From assembly GCA_963663005.2 (NCBI GenBank), contig CAXXHH010000008.1, forward strand, positions 124,001 to 188,000: a DNA stretch of 64,000 nt. Direction: 5' to 3'. Shown one piece after another: positions 27,200 to 36,247 of the stretch (positions are counted from its first letter, which is position 1; the number at the start of each line of letters is the position of its first letter). The notes beneath the pieces are model-generated. The model was not told the DNA's origin and did not search any database. It saw nothing but the letters and a program-made list of their open reading frames with translations. The position numbers were made by a program, and so were the translations under genes. This stretch comes from CAINVV01 sp963663005. Its GTDB lineage: Bacteria > Bacteroidota > Bacteroidia > Bacteroidales > Prolixibacteraceae.

Positions 27200-29524
27200 A
27201 TGAAAAATTCAGTATTAGTTATACTTTTCTTACTATCCTTCTCACTACAGACTAATTCTGTAGTGGGACAGGATTGGAAACCTGTCCCGGGGAATATAAT
27301 GACGCCCTGGGCGAATGAAGTGAATCCTGAAAATGTCTGGAAAGAATATCCTCGTCCGCAAATGGTCAGGAAGGAGTGGAAAAATCTGAACGGATTATGG
27401 GATTTTGCACTTACCAACGGAACAAGTAACAGACCTTTGCTATCATTTACCAGAAAAATCCTGGTGCCTTTTAGTGTCGAATCTGCGCTTTCAGGGATTA
27501 AAGAAACCGTAACCGGATTTCACGAAATGAAGTACAGGCGCTTTTTCACAATTCCTGAAAGCTGGAAAGGAAAACGAATCCTTCTTCATTTTGAGGCCGT
27601 TGATTACATTTCCAAGCTTTGGATTGATGGGAAATTTGTTGGCGAACACAAAGGCGGATACGATGCTTTTCAATATGACGTGACTGATTTTCTGAATGCG
27701 GGTGAATCGCATGAAATTAATATGGTTGTCTGGGATCCGTCCAATACCGGCACCCAAACCATTGGAAAACAGACGTTGATTGGATTGTCAAAGGGAAATT
27801 ATACACCCACCAGCGGCATCTGGCAGAGTGTCTGGATGGAGCCGGTGCAGGATGTTTCACTGAAGAATCTGAAGATCCTTCCGGATATTGATAATGGAAC
27901 AGTTTCAGTAGGAGTCGGATTAAAAGGATGGGGTTTCAACCATCAATTCAAAGTTCAGGCTTTCGACAATGGAAAAGAAATTGCATCCGGGTCAAGTACC
28001 CCGGACAAACCAGTTATCCTGAAAATCAATAATGCGAAACTGTGGAGCCCCGATTCTCCTGCGCTTTACGATCTAAAGGTGAGCCTTTTGGATGGCGGTA
28101 AAGTTATTGATGAAGTCGATAGCTACTTCGGAATGCGCAAAATTTCTATGGCGCGTGATAAAGCAGGATTCATGAAAATCCATCTGAACAACAAAGAAAT
28201 TTTTCAGCTCGGACCACTGGATCAAGGATATTGGCCGGATGGGATTTTGACACCGCCTTCAGATGCAGCGGTCAAATTTGATGTGGAGTATCTTAAAAAA
28301 ATCGGTTGCAACATGGACCGGGTTCACATCAAGGTGCAGCCTGACAGGTTTTACTACTATTGCGACAAGCTTGGAATCCTGGTATGGCAGGATATGATCA
28401 GTCCGGCCGGTAGTCTGCTCCGTTCAGAAATTGGTGGCTCGAAGGCATGGGAAGCCGAGTGGGAAACGATTATTGATCAGTTGTATAGCCATCCTTCCAT
28501 CATTCAGTGGACAGTGTTCAACGAATCATGGGGACAATTTGATACAGAACGAATTACGGACTGGACAAAGAAGAAAGATCCTTCCAGATTGGTTTCGAAT
28601 GCCAGCGGCTGGGTCGACAGGAATGTTGGCGACATTCGCGATTTTCATGATTACACCGTTTATCCGTCCATGGGCTGGATACCTAAAAATTATCCGAGAG
28701 CGATGGTGCTTGGGGAAGGTGGTGGACATGAGCTTACTGTTAAGGATCATATGTGGACACCAACACTTTCCATTCCGGAAAGAATCGACAGAGCCGGAGA
28801 CCTGATCAGAGAGGTGATGACCTCGCCCGAGGTTCTCGACGAAAGGTACAGCCTCTGGGTTGACAACCTCTCCTCGCTAAGAAAATATGGACTAAATGCA
28901 GTGGTATTTACCCAAATCAGCGATGTCGAAAATGAGGTAAACGGATGGCTGACATACGACCGGAAAGTTAGTAAAATACCGATCGAAAGGTTGGCGGAAA
29001 TTCATGGTAAATTATTTAAACCATTAACCGAAAAGGGTCGGTTTATTATCCCACTCTCCATGAATTCACCTCAAAAGTGGATGTATTCAACTGTAGAACC
29101 ATCCGCCGAATGGTATAAAAAAGACAATAAGGCAAAGTGGACTGGCGGTAACGGGCCTTTTGGAAAGGTTCAGATGAATACCCCGGAAGTAAATTCCATC
29201 TGGGACACGAAGAGCCTGTTTCTGGAAAAGGATTTTAATCTGTCGACACTTCCGGCGAAACTCGCTATCGTAACCTACAATCATGGTGTGACCGATGTGT
29301 ACATTAATGGAGAGCTTGCAATTCAGATTAATAATTTGAGACGATGGGATACCGAAATCAAGGTTAGTGAAGTTGCACTTCCTGTCAAGGCTTCCAAGCT
29401 TCTCAAAAAAGGATCTAACCACATTGCGTTGAAGTATGAATTTGGCGCCATCAACCAATACAGCTCTTTCAGTACACAGGCTCCAACCGTGAACTATTTT
29501 GACTTTGGCCTTTTGGAATACTGA
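27200..29524 (+). CDS. Secreted GH2-family glycoside hydrolase with C-terminal beta-sandwich
   Basis: A second GH2 enzyme, 774 residues from ATG 27200; an in-frame TTG at 27188 is rejected because the ATG gives a regular signal peptide (KNSVLVILFLLSFSLQTNSVVGQ). The N-terminal part is closely similar to its neighbour (YPRPQMVRKEWKNLNGLWDF). The acid/base is E442 in NESWGQ and the likely nucleophile is E506 in GEGGG. Residues about 632-774 form a module (GPFGKV, INGELAI, YFDFGLLEY) that resembles the insert of the DUF4965 protein rather than the C-terminus of its GH2 neighbour. It sits 57 bp after that neighbour. Substrate: probably a beta-galactoside or a related beta-linked sugar. Confidence 0.9.
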   Translation: MKNSVLVILFLLSFSLQTNSVVGQDWKPVPGNIMTPWANEVNPENVWKEYPRPQMVRKEWKNLNGLWDFALTNGTSNRPLLSFTRKILVPFSVESALSGIKETVTGFHEMKYRRFFTIPESWKGKRILLHFEAVDYISKLWIDGKFVGEHKGGYDAFQYDVTDFLNAGESHEINMVVWDPSNTGTQTIGKQTLIGLSKGNYTPTSGIWQSVWMEPVQDVSLKNLKILPDIDNGTVSVGVGLKGWGFNHQFKVQAFDNGKEIASGSSTPDKPVILKINNAKLWSPDSPALYDLKVSLLDGGKVIDEVDSYFGMRKISMARDKAGFMKIHLNNKEIFQLGPLDQGYWPDGILTPPSDAAVKFDVEYLKKIGCNMDRVHIKVQPDRFYYYCDKLGILVWQDMISPAGSLLRSEIGGSKAWEAEWETIIDQLYSHPSIIQWTVFNESWGQFDTERITDWTKKKDPSRLVSNASGWVDRNVGDIRDFHDYTVYPSMGWIPKNYPRAMVLGEGGGHELTVKDHMWTPTLSIPERIDRAGDLIREVMTSPEVLDERYSLWVDNLSSLRKYGLNAVVFTQISDVENEVNGWLTYDRKVSKIPIERLAEIHGKLFKPLTEKGRFIIPLSMNSPQKWMYSTVEPSAEWYKKDNKAKWTGGNGPFGKVQMNTPEVNSIWDTKSLFLEKDFNLSTLPAKLAIVTYNHGVTDVYINGELAIQINNLRRWDTEIKVSEVALPVKASKLLKKGSNHIALKYEFGAINQYSSFSTQAPTVNYFDFGLLEY

Positions 29525-29615
29525 CAATTTTAACAGAATTGTTTTTCGTGTCACTCCGGAGGAGGAGGCATTTTTAATGAAAATTCCGGAGGAATAACCT
29601 AAAAATAAAACGATT

Positions 29616-30632
29616 ATGACGCGAAGAGAGGTTATAAAAGGAGTTTTGGAAGGAGAAAAACCTCCCTATACTCCCTGGTCTTTTAAATTTACCCAGGAAG
29701 CCAGGAAAATGATAGAGGGTCATTTTCACACAGATGATCTGGATGAGGTACTTTATAACCACATATTACTTCTTGGAAATGACTATGGTTTTTTTGACCA
29801 GGTAGGAGAAAACTTATACAGGGATGTTTTTGGAGCAGTGTGGGACAGAAGCATCGACAAGGATATTGGCAATATCTCAACTATTCTGCTGGATTCTCCG
29901 ACGATGAAAAATTATACGTTGCCCAATCCGTTGGATCAGCGTTTTTTCTCTGACATAGAATCTTCCATCAAGGCAAAACCGGACATGTTCAGGCTTTTCC
30001 AGATTGGATTTTCACTGTATGAACGTGCCTGGACCCTTCGTGGAATCGAGAACCTGTTGATGGATTTTTTAGTCAATCCTGAATTTGTCCACGAACTTTT
30101 TACCGCTATTGCCGATTATAACATCGCTCAATTAAACGAGGCCATGAAATACGACATTGATGCCGTATACTTTGGCGATGATTGGGGGCAGCAGGTCGGA
30201 TTAATAATGGGGTATGATACCTGGAGAGAATTCATCTATCCTCAACTGAAAAGAATGTATCAGGCAGTACACGACGGAGGGAAATATGTTTTTATCCACT
30301 CCTGCGGGGATGTTGGGGAACTCTTTGATGACCTGATCGATATCGGACTAAATTGCTTTAATCCGTTTCAACCGGAGGTGATGAATGTATTTGACTTAAT
30401 GGATAAATACCGTCACAGACTTACATTCCATGGCGGGCTATCCATGCAGAGGACGCTCCCCTTTGGAACTCCTGAGGAGGTAAGAAGTGAATCCGAGAAA
30501 TTGATTCGGGCTGGTCTGGAAGGATCGTATATTTTTTCGCCATCCCACAATGTTGAAGGAGATACATCCCTTGAAAATATGCTCACTTTTATAGAAGTGG
30601 CGAACGCACAAATTGGCAGAAAACTACGCTGA
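29616..30632 (+). CDS. Uroporphyrinogen-decarboxylase superfamily protein
   Basis: A cytoplasmic 338-residue TIM-barrel protein with no signal peptide, embedded among exported glycosidases. It has URO-D superfamily features but lacks the haem-pathway N-terminal substrate motif, so it is not expected to be HemE. It shows H228-x-C230 (FIHSCGD), as in the zinc-binding HxC of cobalamin-dependent methyltransferases such as MtaA. The usual distal cysteine region reads SPSHNVEGDT, so a histidine, not a cysteine, would be the third ligand. C247 also lies nearby. Similar proteins occur beside glycoside hydrolase genes. A methyl-transfer or sugar-modifying role is an inference only. Confidence 0.8.
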   Translation: MTRREVIKGVLEGEKPPYTPWSFKFTQEARKMIEGHFHTDDLDEVLYNHILLLGNDYGFFDQVGENLYRDVFGAVWDRSIDKDIGNISTILLDSPTMKNYTLPNPLDQRFFSDIESSIKAKPDMFRLFQIGFSLYERAWTLRGIENLLMDFLVNPEFVHELFTAIADYNIAQLNEAMKYDIDAVYFGDDWGQQVGLIMGYDTWREFIYPQLKRMYQAVHDGGKYVFIHSCGDVGELFDDLIDIGLNCFNPFQPEVMNVFDLMDKYRHRLTFHGGLSMQRTLPFGTPEEVRSESEKLIRAGLEGSYIFSPSHNVEGDTSLENMLTFIEVANAQIGRKLR

Positions 30633-30672
30633 ATAACACTAAAACTCGTACTATTTTAAAAACTGTTCAGGC

Positions 30673-31731
30673 ATGAGAAAATTATTTTTGTTTCTATATT
30701 TTTCCGTCTCGACAATGGTACTATTTGGTCAGGGACAACAATGGAGCGAAGAAAAGGCAGCCAACTGGTACAAATCTCAACCTTGGTTCTGCGGGATAAA
30801 CTATATCCCATCTGATGCAATAAATTATACGGCCATGTGGGATAAGACCAGTTATAACCCAAAACTCATTGATAAAGAGTTGGCTTTGGCACAGAGTGTC
30901 GGACTGAATTGCGCACGTGTTGTGCTGCAATATGCTGTTTACGCCGACGATCCGAAATATTTCCTCAAAACCCTCGATAATTTCTTGTCCATCTGCGACA
31001 AACACGGAATTAAAGTCATTCCAGCTTTTTTTGACGATTGTTCTTTTGGGGCAAACAACGATCCGGTTATTGGAAAGCAACCGGAACCACTGATTGGATG
31101 GTATGCGTGGGCATGGTCGCCATCTCCGGGGCATACCATGGTTATTGATGTTCGTACACACCCTTTACTCGAAAAATATGTAAAGGATGTCGTTTCTAAA
31201 TTCAAGAATGACACCCGGATTTTCGCCTGGGATCTTTACAATGAGCCAACCAATTCCAATCTGAAAGAGAGAAGCCTTCCACTGGTAAGAAGTGTCATCG
31301 CCTGGACGAGGGAAATTAATCCGGTGCAGCCATTGACCATCGCCACCTGGAATGAAAACAAGGAGCTGAACGATATCATTTTTGCTAATTCCGATATTAT
31401 TACCTTCCATTGCTACAATACGAAGGAAGAGACAGCTGCCTACATCAAGCGTCTCAAGGTGCACAATCGCCCGATTATCTGCAGTGAATGGATGAACCGT
31501 CCGCGGAAATCGACTGTTGAGGATATTTTACCACTGTTTAAAGAGCAAAATGTTGGGAACATCTTATGGGGACTGGTAAACGGAAAGACACAGACGGAAC
31601 TTCCGTGGGGGTTCAGACCGGAAAAACTTCCGTATACCGGTGTTTGGCAACACGATCTTTTTACAAAAGAGTTTAGTCCGTATAAACAGGAAGAGATATC
31701 TTTGATAAAAAAATTAACGCATAATGATTAA
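30673..31731 (+). CDS. Secreted clan GH-A (GH5-like) glycoside hydrolase
   Basis: A 352-residue exported enzyme (signal peptide 1-20, LYFSVSTMVLFGQG). The (beta/alpha)8 fold is indicated by two canonical glutamates: acid/base E191 in LYNEPTN and nucleophile E272 in ICSEWMNR, each at the end of a predicted barrel strand. ARVVLQY and FHCYN also fit the clan. Similar proteins are labelled '1,4-beta-xylanase' or 'cellulase family' without proof, and the exact GH family was not determined. Its stop overlaps the next start by 8 bp (31724-31731), indicating translational coupling with the GH92 gene. Confidence 0.82.
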   Translation: MRKLFLFLYFSVSTMVLFGQGQQWSEEKAANWYKSQPWFCGINYIPSDAINYTAMWDKTSYNPKLIDKELALAQSVGLNCARVVLQYAVYADDPKYFLKTLDNFLSICDKHGIKVIPAFFDDCSFGANNDPVIGKQPEPLIGWYAWAWSPSPGHTMVIDVRTHPLLEKYVKDVVSKFKNDTRIFAWDLYNEPTNSNLKERSLPLVRSVIAWTREINPVQPLTIATWNENKELNDIIFANSDIITFHCYNTKEETAAYIKRLKVHNRPIICSEWMNRPRKSTVEDILPLFKEQNVGNILWGLVNGKTQTELPWGFRPEKLPYTGVWQHDLFTKEFSPYKQEEISLIKKLTHND

Positions 31732-33850
31732 ATCGGCCTTTTCGCTAATTCTTCTCTTGTTTATAGCGGGCTTTCTACAAGCCCAAAATCAATTTTCGAA
31801 ATATGTAAACCCATTTTTGGGTACGGCTACTTTATGGGACAGCATCGACGTTGGATACAAGCCGACTCACCGAACCTGGGGTGCGGAAGTCTTTCCTGGC
31901 TCTTCGGTTCCAAATGCCATGGTTCAGCTGACCCCGGTAACCAAATTCCATAGTGGATCAGGCTATCAATACGAGGATACCGTGATATACGGTTTTGCGC
32001 ATACCAGCAAAGGCCACTGGAATCTGTGCCACATCCCTCTGCTACCGGCCACCGGAACAATATCTCCCGACGATTATTGCAGTACTTACAGCCATAAAAA
32101 TGAATCGGCACATCCCGGATATTATCAGGTTTTTTTGGAGCGTTATGGAATAAATGCTGAATTGACTTCCTCCTTGCGCAGTGCCTTTCATAAGTACACT
32201 TTCAAGCAAGGCGCCGCTAAAAAACTGATAGCAGACCTTTCCGTTTCGAATGAAAGGGTAAAAGCCTGGGAAATTAAGCAGGACGGCGATAAGGTTTTCA
32301 AGGGCTTTCAGCAAACCGGCGAAAAAATGTATTTCTACGCAACATCGAATCTCACGATAAGTAAGATTGAATCCATAAAAAAGGAGGCAAAAGAAATATC
32401 CGTTGTCAGTTTTGTCGATTCTCCGGAGCCACTCGAATTAAAGATCGGATTCTCTTTTGTGAGCATCGAAAATGCAAAGATGAACCTGGAGAAAGAAATT
32501 CTCGGGAAAACATTTTCTCAGGTGAGGAATGAAGCAAATGATACCTGGGAAAATCTGCTTTCGAAAATAAAAGTAACTGGTGGAACGGAAAGGCAAAAAG
32601 GTCTCTTCTACTCCTGCCTGTACCGATCATTTTTATGGCCGGCATTGAGAAGCGACATAAACGGAGATTTTACAGATCAGAAAGGCAATGTTGTAAATAA
32701 AGGCTTCAATTATTATACCGAGCCTTCCCTGTGGGATGACTATCGTAACAAGCTGGTTTTGCTGGGAATGTTGACGCCCAAGGTTTCTGAGGATGTGATT
32801 AAATCCCTGATTGATAAAGGAGAAAAGACAGGATTTATGCCTACATTTTTCCACGGAGACCATGCTGCACCGTATATTGCCGGAACCTATATGCGCGGTA
32901 TTCGCGGGTTTGATGTAAAAAGCGCTTATAACCTGCTATTGCGTAATGCTACATTGGAGAACAGATCCAGGCCGTACATAAAAGAGTACATGGAGAAAGG
33001 CTACATCCCTGAACAGGATATTCCCAATCCGAAAATTGAAACCAAAGCAACTGCCGGTGTTACAAAGACATTGGAATATGCTTATGATGATTATGCTGTT
33101 GCGTTATTAGCCAAAGAATTAAACGACACATCCAGCTACCGGATGCTGATGGGCAGAACCGGTAATTACAAAAATATGTTTGATGCTTCGACGGGTCTGA
33201 TGAGAGGGCGACTGGCAAACGGTGAATGGATTAAGAATTTTGATCCTGAATTTCCATATTACGAATACATGTACCGTGAAGCTAATGCCTGGCAATCTTC
33301 ATTCTTTGCCCCTCATGATGTGAAAGGGTTGATAGGTCTTTACAAAAGTCCCGGTGATTTTGAGAAAAAGCTTGATGACCTTTTTTCTATTCCCTGGAAA
33401 GGCGTAGAAGCGTACAACATTTCTGGTTTCATCGGTCAGTATTGCCACGGCAATCAGCCAGATCACAGCTTCCCATTCCTCTATTATTTTGTAGGAAAGC
33501 AGGAAAAATCGCAGGTTATGCTGGATAGCATCATGAACCATTTTTACGACATGGGCAAAGAAAAACTGTCCTATTCCGGCATGGATGACGCAGGTGAGAA
33601 TTCATCCTGGTATGTGCTTACCGCGATGGGGCTATATACCTTTTCGCCGGCTGATCCAGAATATCTCGTTTCTGTACCTCTTTTCAATAAAGTGGATTTC
33701 ACGCTTGGAGCGAAGAACTTTACGATAACTAAAAAGAATTCGGGAAGAAAGATCAGCGGCATCACCGTAGATGGTCAAAAATTAAAGAGCTACTTTGTGA
33801 CTCATGATGCGCTGAAAAGTGGTGCGAAGATTGTTATTTCAACTCAATAA
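31724..33850 (+). CDS. Secreted GH92-family alpha-mannosidase
   Basis: A calcium-dependent inverting exo-alpha-mannosidase family, typically acting on N-glycans or yeast mannan. Signal peptide 1-20 (LLLFIAGFLQAQ). The N-terminal beta-sandwich begins with KYVNPFLGT, and the (alpha/alpha)6 domain follows. Recognisable family positions are E519 in the EANAWQ motif (likely acid, usually EGNAWQ) and the two aspartates D621-D622 in GMDDAGENSSWY (base region). The segment usually written NEPxH reads NQPDH here. At 708 residues it is close to the usual length. It is the last gene of the PUL 1 plus-strand run. Confidence 0.88.
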   Translation: MIKSAFSLILLLFIAGFLQAQNQFSKYVNPFLGTATLWDSIDVGYKPTHRTWGAEVFPGSSVPNAMVQLTPVTKFHSGSGYQYEDTVIYGFAHTSKGHWNLCHIPLLPATGTISPDDYCSTYSHKNESAHPGYYQVFLERYGINAELTSSLRSAFHKYTFKQGAAKKLIADLSVSNERVKAWEIKQDGDKVFKGFQQTGEKMYFYATSNLTISKIESIKKEAKEISVVSFVDSPEPLELKIGFSFVSIENAKMNLEKEILGKTFSQVRNEANDTWENLLSKIKVTGGTERQKGLFYSCLYRSFLWPALRSDINGDFTDQKGNVVNKGFNYYTEPSLWDDYRNKLVLLGMLTPKVSEDVIKSLIDKGEKTGFMPTFFHGDHAAPYIAGTYMRGIRGFDVKSAYNLLLRNATLENRSRPYIKEYMEKGYIPEQDIPNPKIETKATAGVTKTLEYAYDDYAVALLAKELNDTSSYRMLMGRTGNYKNMFDASTGLMRGRLANGEWIKNFDPEFPYYEYMYREANAWQSSFFAPHDVKGLIGLYKSPGDFEKKLDDLFSIPWKGVEAYNISGFIGQYCHGNQPDHSFPFLYYFVGKQEKSQVMLDSIMNHFYDMGKEKLSYSGMDDAGENSSWYVLTAMGLYTFSPADPEYLVSVPLFNKVDFTLGAKNFTITKKNSGRKISGITVDGQKLKSYFVTHDALKSGAKIVISTQ

Positions 33851-33876
33851 GGACAGAACAATCTGAATAAAACGAG

Positions 33877-33912
33877 GAGGCCGTCTCAAATGAAAAGTTT
33901 TGGGACGGCCTC
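33877..33912. terminator. Terminator between GH92 and the enolase-superfamily gene
   Basis: GAGGCCGTCTCAAA pairs with TTTGGGACGGCCTC (one G-U type pair), then TTTGTTTT. It lies between two convergent stops and could serve both. The GAGGC(C/T)GTCTCAAA arm recurs at 52072-52231. Confidence 0.75.
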
Positions 33913-33918
33913 TTTGTT

Positions 33919-35115
33919 TTATCTAAGGAGTTTCATTCCGAAGCCCGGCGCCGAGGAGGGAATCAGTTTCCCCTTTTCAAGATGGTAATCTCCGAAATCG
34001 ACATCATCCGAGATACAGGTGACTCCTTCAATTGTAACCGTATTCCCGTAGGCGGCAGCCAAATGAGACACTGCATTTGTTTTCAACTCTGATCCCCATG
34101 CATGCGGAGAAGCAAAAACCTTCAGTTTAATTAGCTCAGGCATCAATTTTCGCCATCCGGTATATCCAATATCTTGAATATCTGAAAGATGAACGTCTAT
34201 TAACTTCATCTCCTCTAATTTTCGCATAAAGGCCTGGTCGGCAGCGGCTTCACCATCAGCCAGAAGTGTTTTCCTGCCTGTATCCTTCAAGATCGCTCTC
34301 AGTTTGGTATAATCTTCGACAGTTTCGCGAAAGGGTTCCTCAATCCAAAATAGTTTGATCCCTTCGATCCCTTTCAGATATTCTGAAAATTCAGTGATGT
34401 TGTATCCATCATTTCCATCTACCAGAATATCGCAATCGGGAAATGCCTTTGACACCATTTTGGTGACCTCAATATCACGCTGAATACCGGCGGCCTTAGG
34501 CATCCATTTATTTCCTCTTCCAATTTTCAACTTAAACTGGCGGTAACCGAGATCATAGTCGAACTGGCATTCTTTCATAATTAGGTCAACTCCCATGACT
34601 TTGTTATAGAATGGCGTAAGATCATCAAAATAGATCATTCCGCTATAGCAAAGTGTTGTTTGAGGTTTAGCTGAACCCATCAATTCATAAACTGGTTTAT
34701 TCAGAATCTTTCCGGCCAGATCGTGCAGAGCGATATCGCAATACGCGCAAACAGGGTCTATGAGACCATCTTTCACAGAGAAAACATCCGAGACCTTCTT
34801 GCCGATCAGATATTCAGAAATCTCTTTTTCAGTATGTCTAGAAACAACCACTCCCCAACCGGTTGCACCTTTGTTGGTTGTCAACTCGCATATTGTTTCG
34901 TCGTATCCCCAGCCGTGGTTTCCCTTAATGGCATTCTTGCTGACAAAACGAGGGTAATTAATGCGCACCTTCTTAACGGCGATCTTTTCAATACTGTGAT
35001 ATTCCAACTCCTTGTCGTTCGAAATGTCACTGGCGGCAAACCCCGTTAAAGGATTAGAGGCCATACAAGCAGCCGCTGCGCCGGAAATTGTTTGAATAAA
35101 ATTACGTCTTTCCAT
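33919..35115 (-). CDS. Exported enolase-superfamily (mandelate racemase/muconate lactonizing-type) protein
   Basis: A 398-residue protein beginning MERRNFIQTISGAAAACMAS, a short twin-arginine-like or Sec signal. The enolase-superfamily barrel is complete: KLK lysines K195/K197, metal ligands D233 (VDGND), E260 (IEEPF) and E289 (ADGEA), and a catalytic histidine candidate H338 in SPHAWGSE. This pattern matches acid-sugar dehydratases and epimerases, which abstract a proton next to a carboxylate. Export is unusual, since most family members are cytoplasmic. It shares a minus-strand run with a GH43-like enzyme and a GH2, so a sugar-acid product of the same glycan is a reasonable guess. Confidence 0.85.
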   Translation of the reverse strand: MERRNFIQTISGAAAACMASNPLTGFAASDISNDKELEYHSIEKIAVKKVRINYPRFVSKNAIKGNHGWGYDETICELTTNKGATGWGVVVSRHTEKEISEYLIGKKVSDVFSVKDGLIDPVCAYCDIALHDLAGKILNKPVYELMGSAKPQTTLCYSGMIYFDDLTPFYNKVMGVDLIMKECQFDYDLGYRQFKLKIGRGNKWMPKAAGIQRDIEVTKMVSKAFPDCDILVDGNDGYNITEFSEYLKGIEGIKLFWIEEPFRETVEDYTKLRAILKDTGRKTLLADGEAAADQAFMRKLEEMKLIDVHLSDIQDIGYTGWRKLMPELIKLKVFASPHAWGSELKTNAVSHLAAAYGNTVTIEGVTCISDDVDFGDYHLEKGKLIPSSAPGFGMKLLR

Positions 35116-35157
35116 ATTTTTCTGAATAGTTAAATAATGATCCTGACCTTCGCTCCA

Positions 35158-36216
35158 CTAATCGACCTGACCGGACGGGAGATTCAATTTCTGACCAGCC
35201 GGTATCGGTTTACCAAAATCCGGTGTCCCGTCCTGATTCCATTTGAACGGTTGCATCCTCACATCGCGCTCCCACCCGGGAGTGGTATTCTTTTTTGAAT
35301 GATATATAATCCAGTCTTCCGAATTATCGGGCGACTTAACAAAAGAGCAATGTCCAACTCCAAAGACCTCAGAAGTTCCCTGAAATACGGGTCCTTTTTT
35401 AGACCAGTTGGCCGGATCCAACAAATTTCCGGCAGGATTGATGAGTTGAAGCATTCCCAGTCGGTACTCTACCAGCCACGACTCGCGACACGAATAGATG
35501 ACAAAGACCTTCTCACCGTTCTTCAGAATTTCTGGTCCCTCGTTCAGGTTCAGCGGGCCACCAGTTTCCCAACTTTCGACCGGAGCTGAAAGCAAAGCTC
35601 GGTGACCAGTCATTGTATAAGGGTTTTTCATTTCTGAGATGTACAGTTGCTGCATCGTTTTATCTGTCGCTTCCTGTTTGATCCATCCTGACCAGATTGC
35701 ATAGAGTTTGTTTTTGTGTTCCAGAATAGTCATGTCTATCGCCCATACGTTGGAAGTCGGATCGCCCGGATTATCTCCGGTATACAAGACACCCATATCT
35801 TCGTACTCGCTGAAAACATCATCCGTTTTAGAACGCAAGACTCCCGTTCGCTGATGAATAAACGGAGGTCCTGACTCGCCCGCAGCATAATAAACATACC
35901 ACAATCCCTGAATGAAATGAATTTCCGGAGCCCAGATGCAGGATCTATTCCAACCGGTAGCTGGTGCCTGCCATATTTTTTTTGCCTCGCCCCGCTTGGT
36001 CAGCTGCCTGGATTTAGAAAGGTAAATTGAATTCCTTGCTGAATAACAATAAATATAATCATCCTTTTGCTTTACCATCCAGGGATCTGCACCATTCCAA
36101 ACCGGATTGGCAAATGTCGGTTTCTCTTTGACATCCTGGTTGGAATCCTTTTCGCTACATCTTGCGGTAGAAACAATGGAAAGCACGAAAACCACCAACG
36201 GGAATAACTTCATCAT
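35158..36216 (-). CDS. GH43-like glycoside hydrolase lipoprotein
   Basis: A five-bladed beta-propeller hydrolase of the GH43 type (arabinofuranosidase, xylosidase or galactosidase activities in the family). 352 residues, with a candidate lipobox Cys at residue 20 (TARC). The expected acidic triad is visible: D44 in NGADPWMV (base), D161 in AIDMTI (pKa modulator) and E226 in NEGPEI (acid). It starts 31 bp after the GH2 gene at 36248 ends and is followed after 42 bp by the enolase-superfamily gene, so the three are probably one transcript. Substrate not determined. Confidence 0.85.
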   Translation of the reverse strand: MMKLFPLVVFVLSIVSTARCSEKDSNQDVKEKPTFANPVWNGADPWMVKQKDDYIYCYSARNSIYLSKSRQLTKRGEAKKIWQAPATGWNRSCIWAPEIHFIQGLWYVYYAAGESGPPFIHQRTGVLRSKTDDVFSEYEDMGVLYTGDNPGDPTSNVWAIDMTILEHKNKLYAIWSGWIKQEATDKTMQQLYISEMKNPYTMTGHRALLSAPVESWETGGPLNLNEGPEILKNGEKVFVIYSCRESWLVEYRLGMLQLINPAGNLLDPANWSKKGPVFQGTSEVFGVGHCSFVKSPDNSEDWIIYHSKKNTTPGWERDVRMQPFKWNQDGTPDFGKPIPAGQKLNLPSGQVD

Positions 36217-36247
36217 TTTTGCCTTTGCTTATTGTTGGTTCTGACTT

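Noticed and set aside
29087..29554. Minus-strand open frame over the end of the second GH2 gene
   Set aside because: Shadow of the C-terminal beta-sandwich coding sequence.
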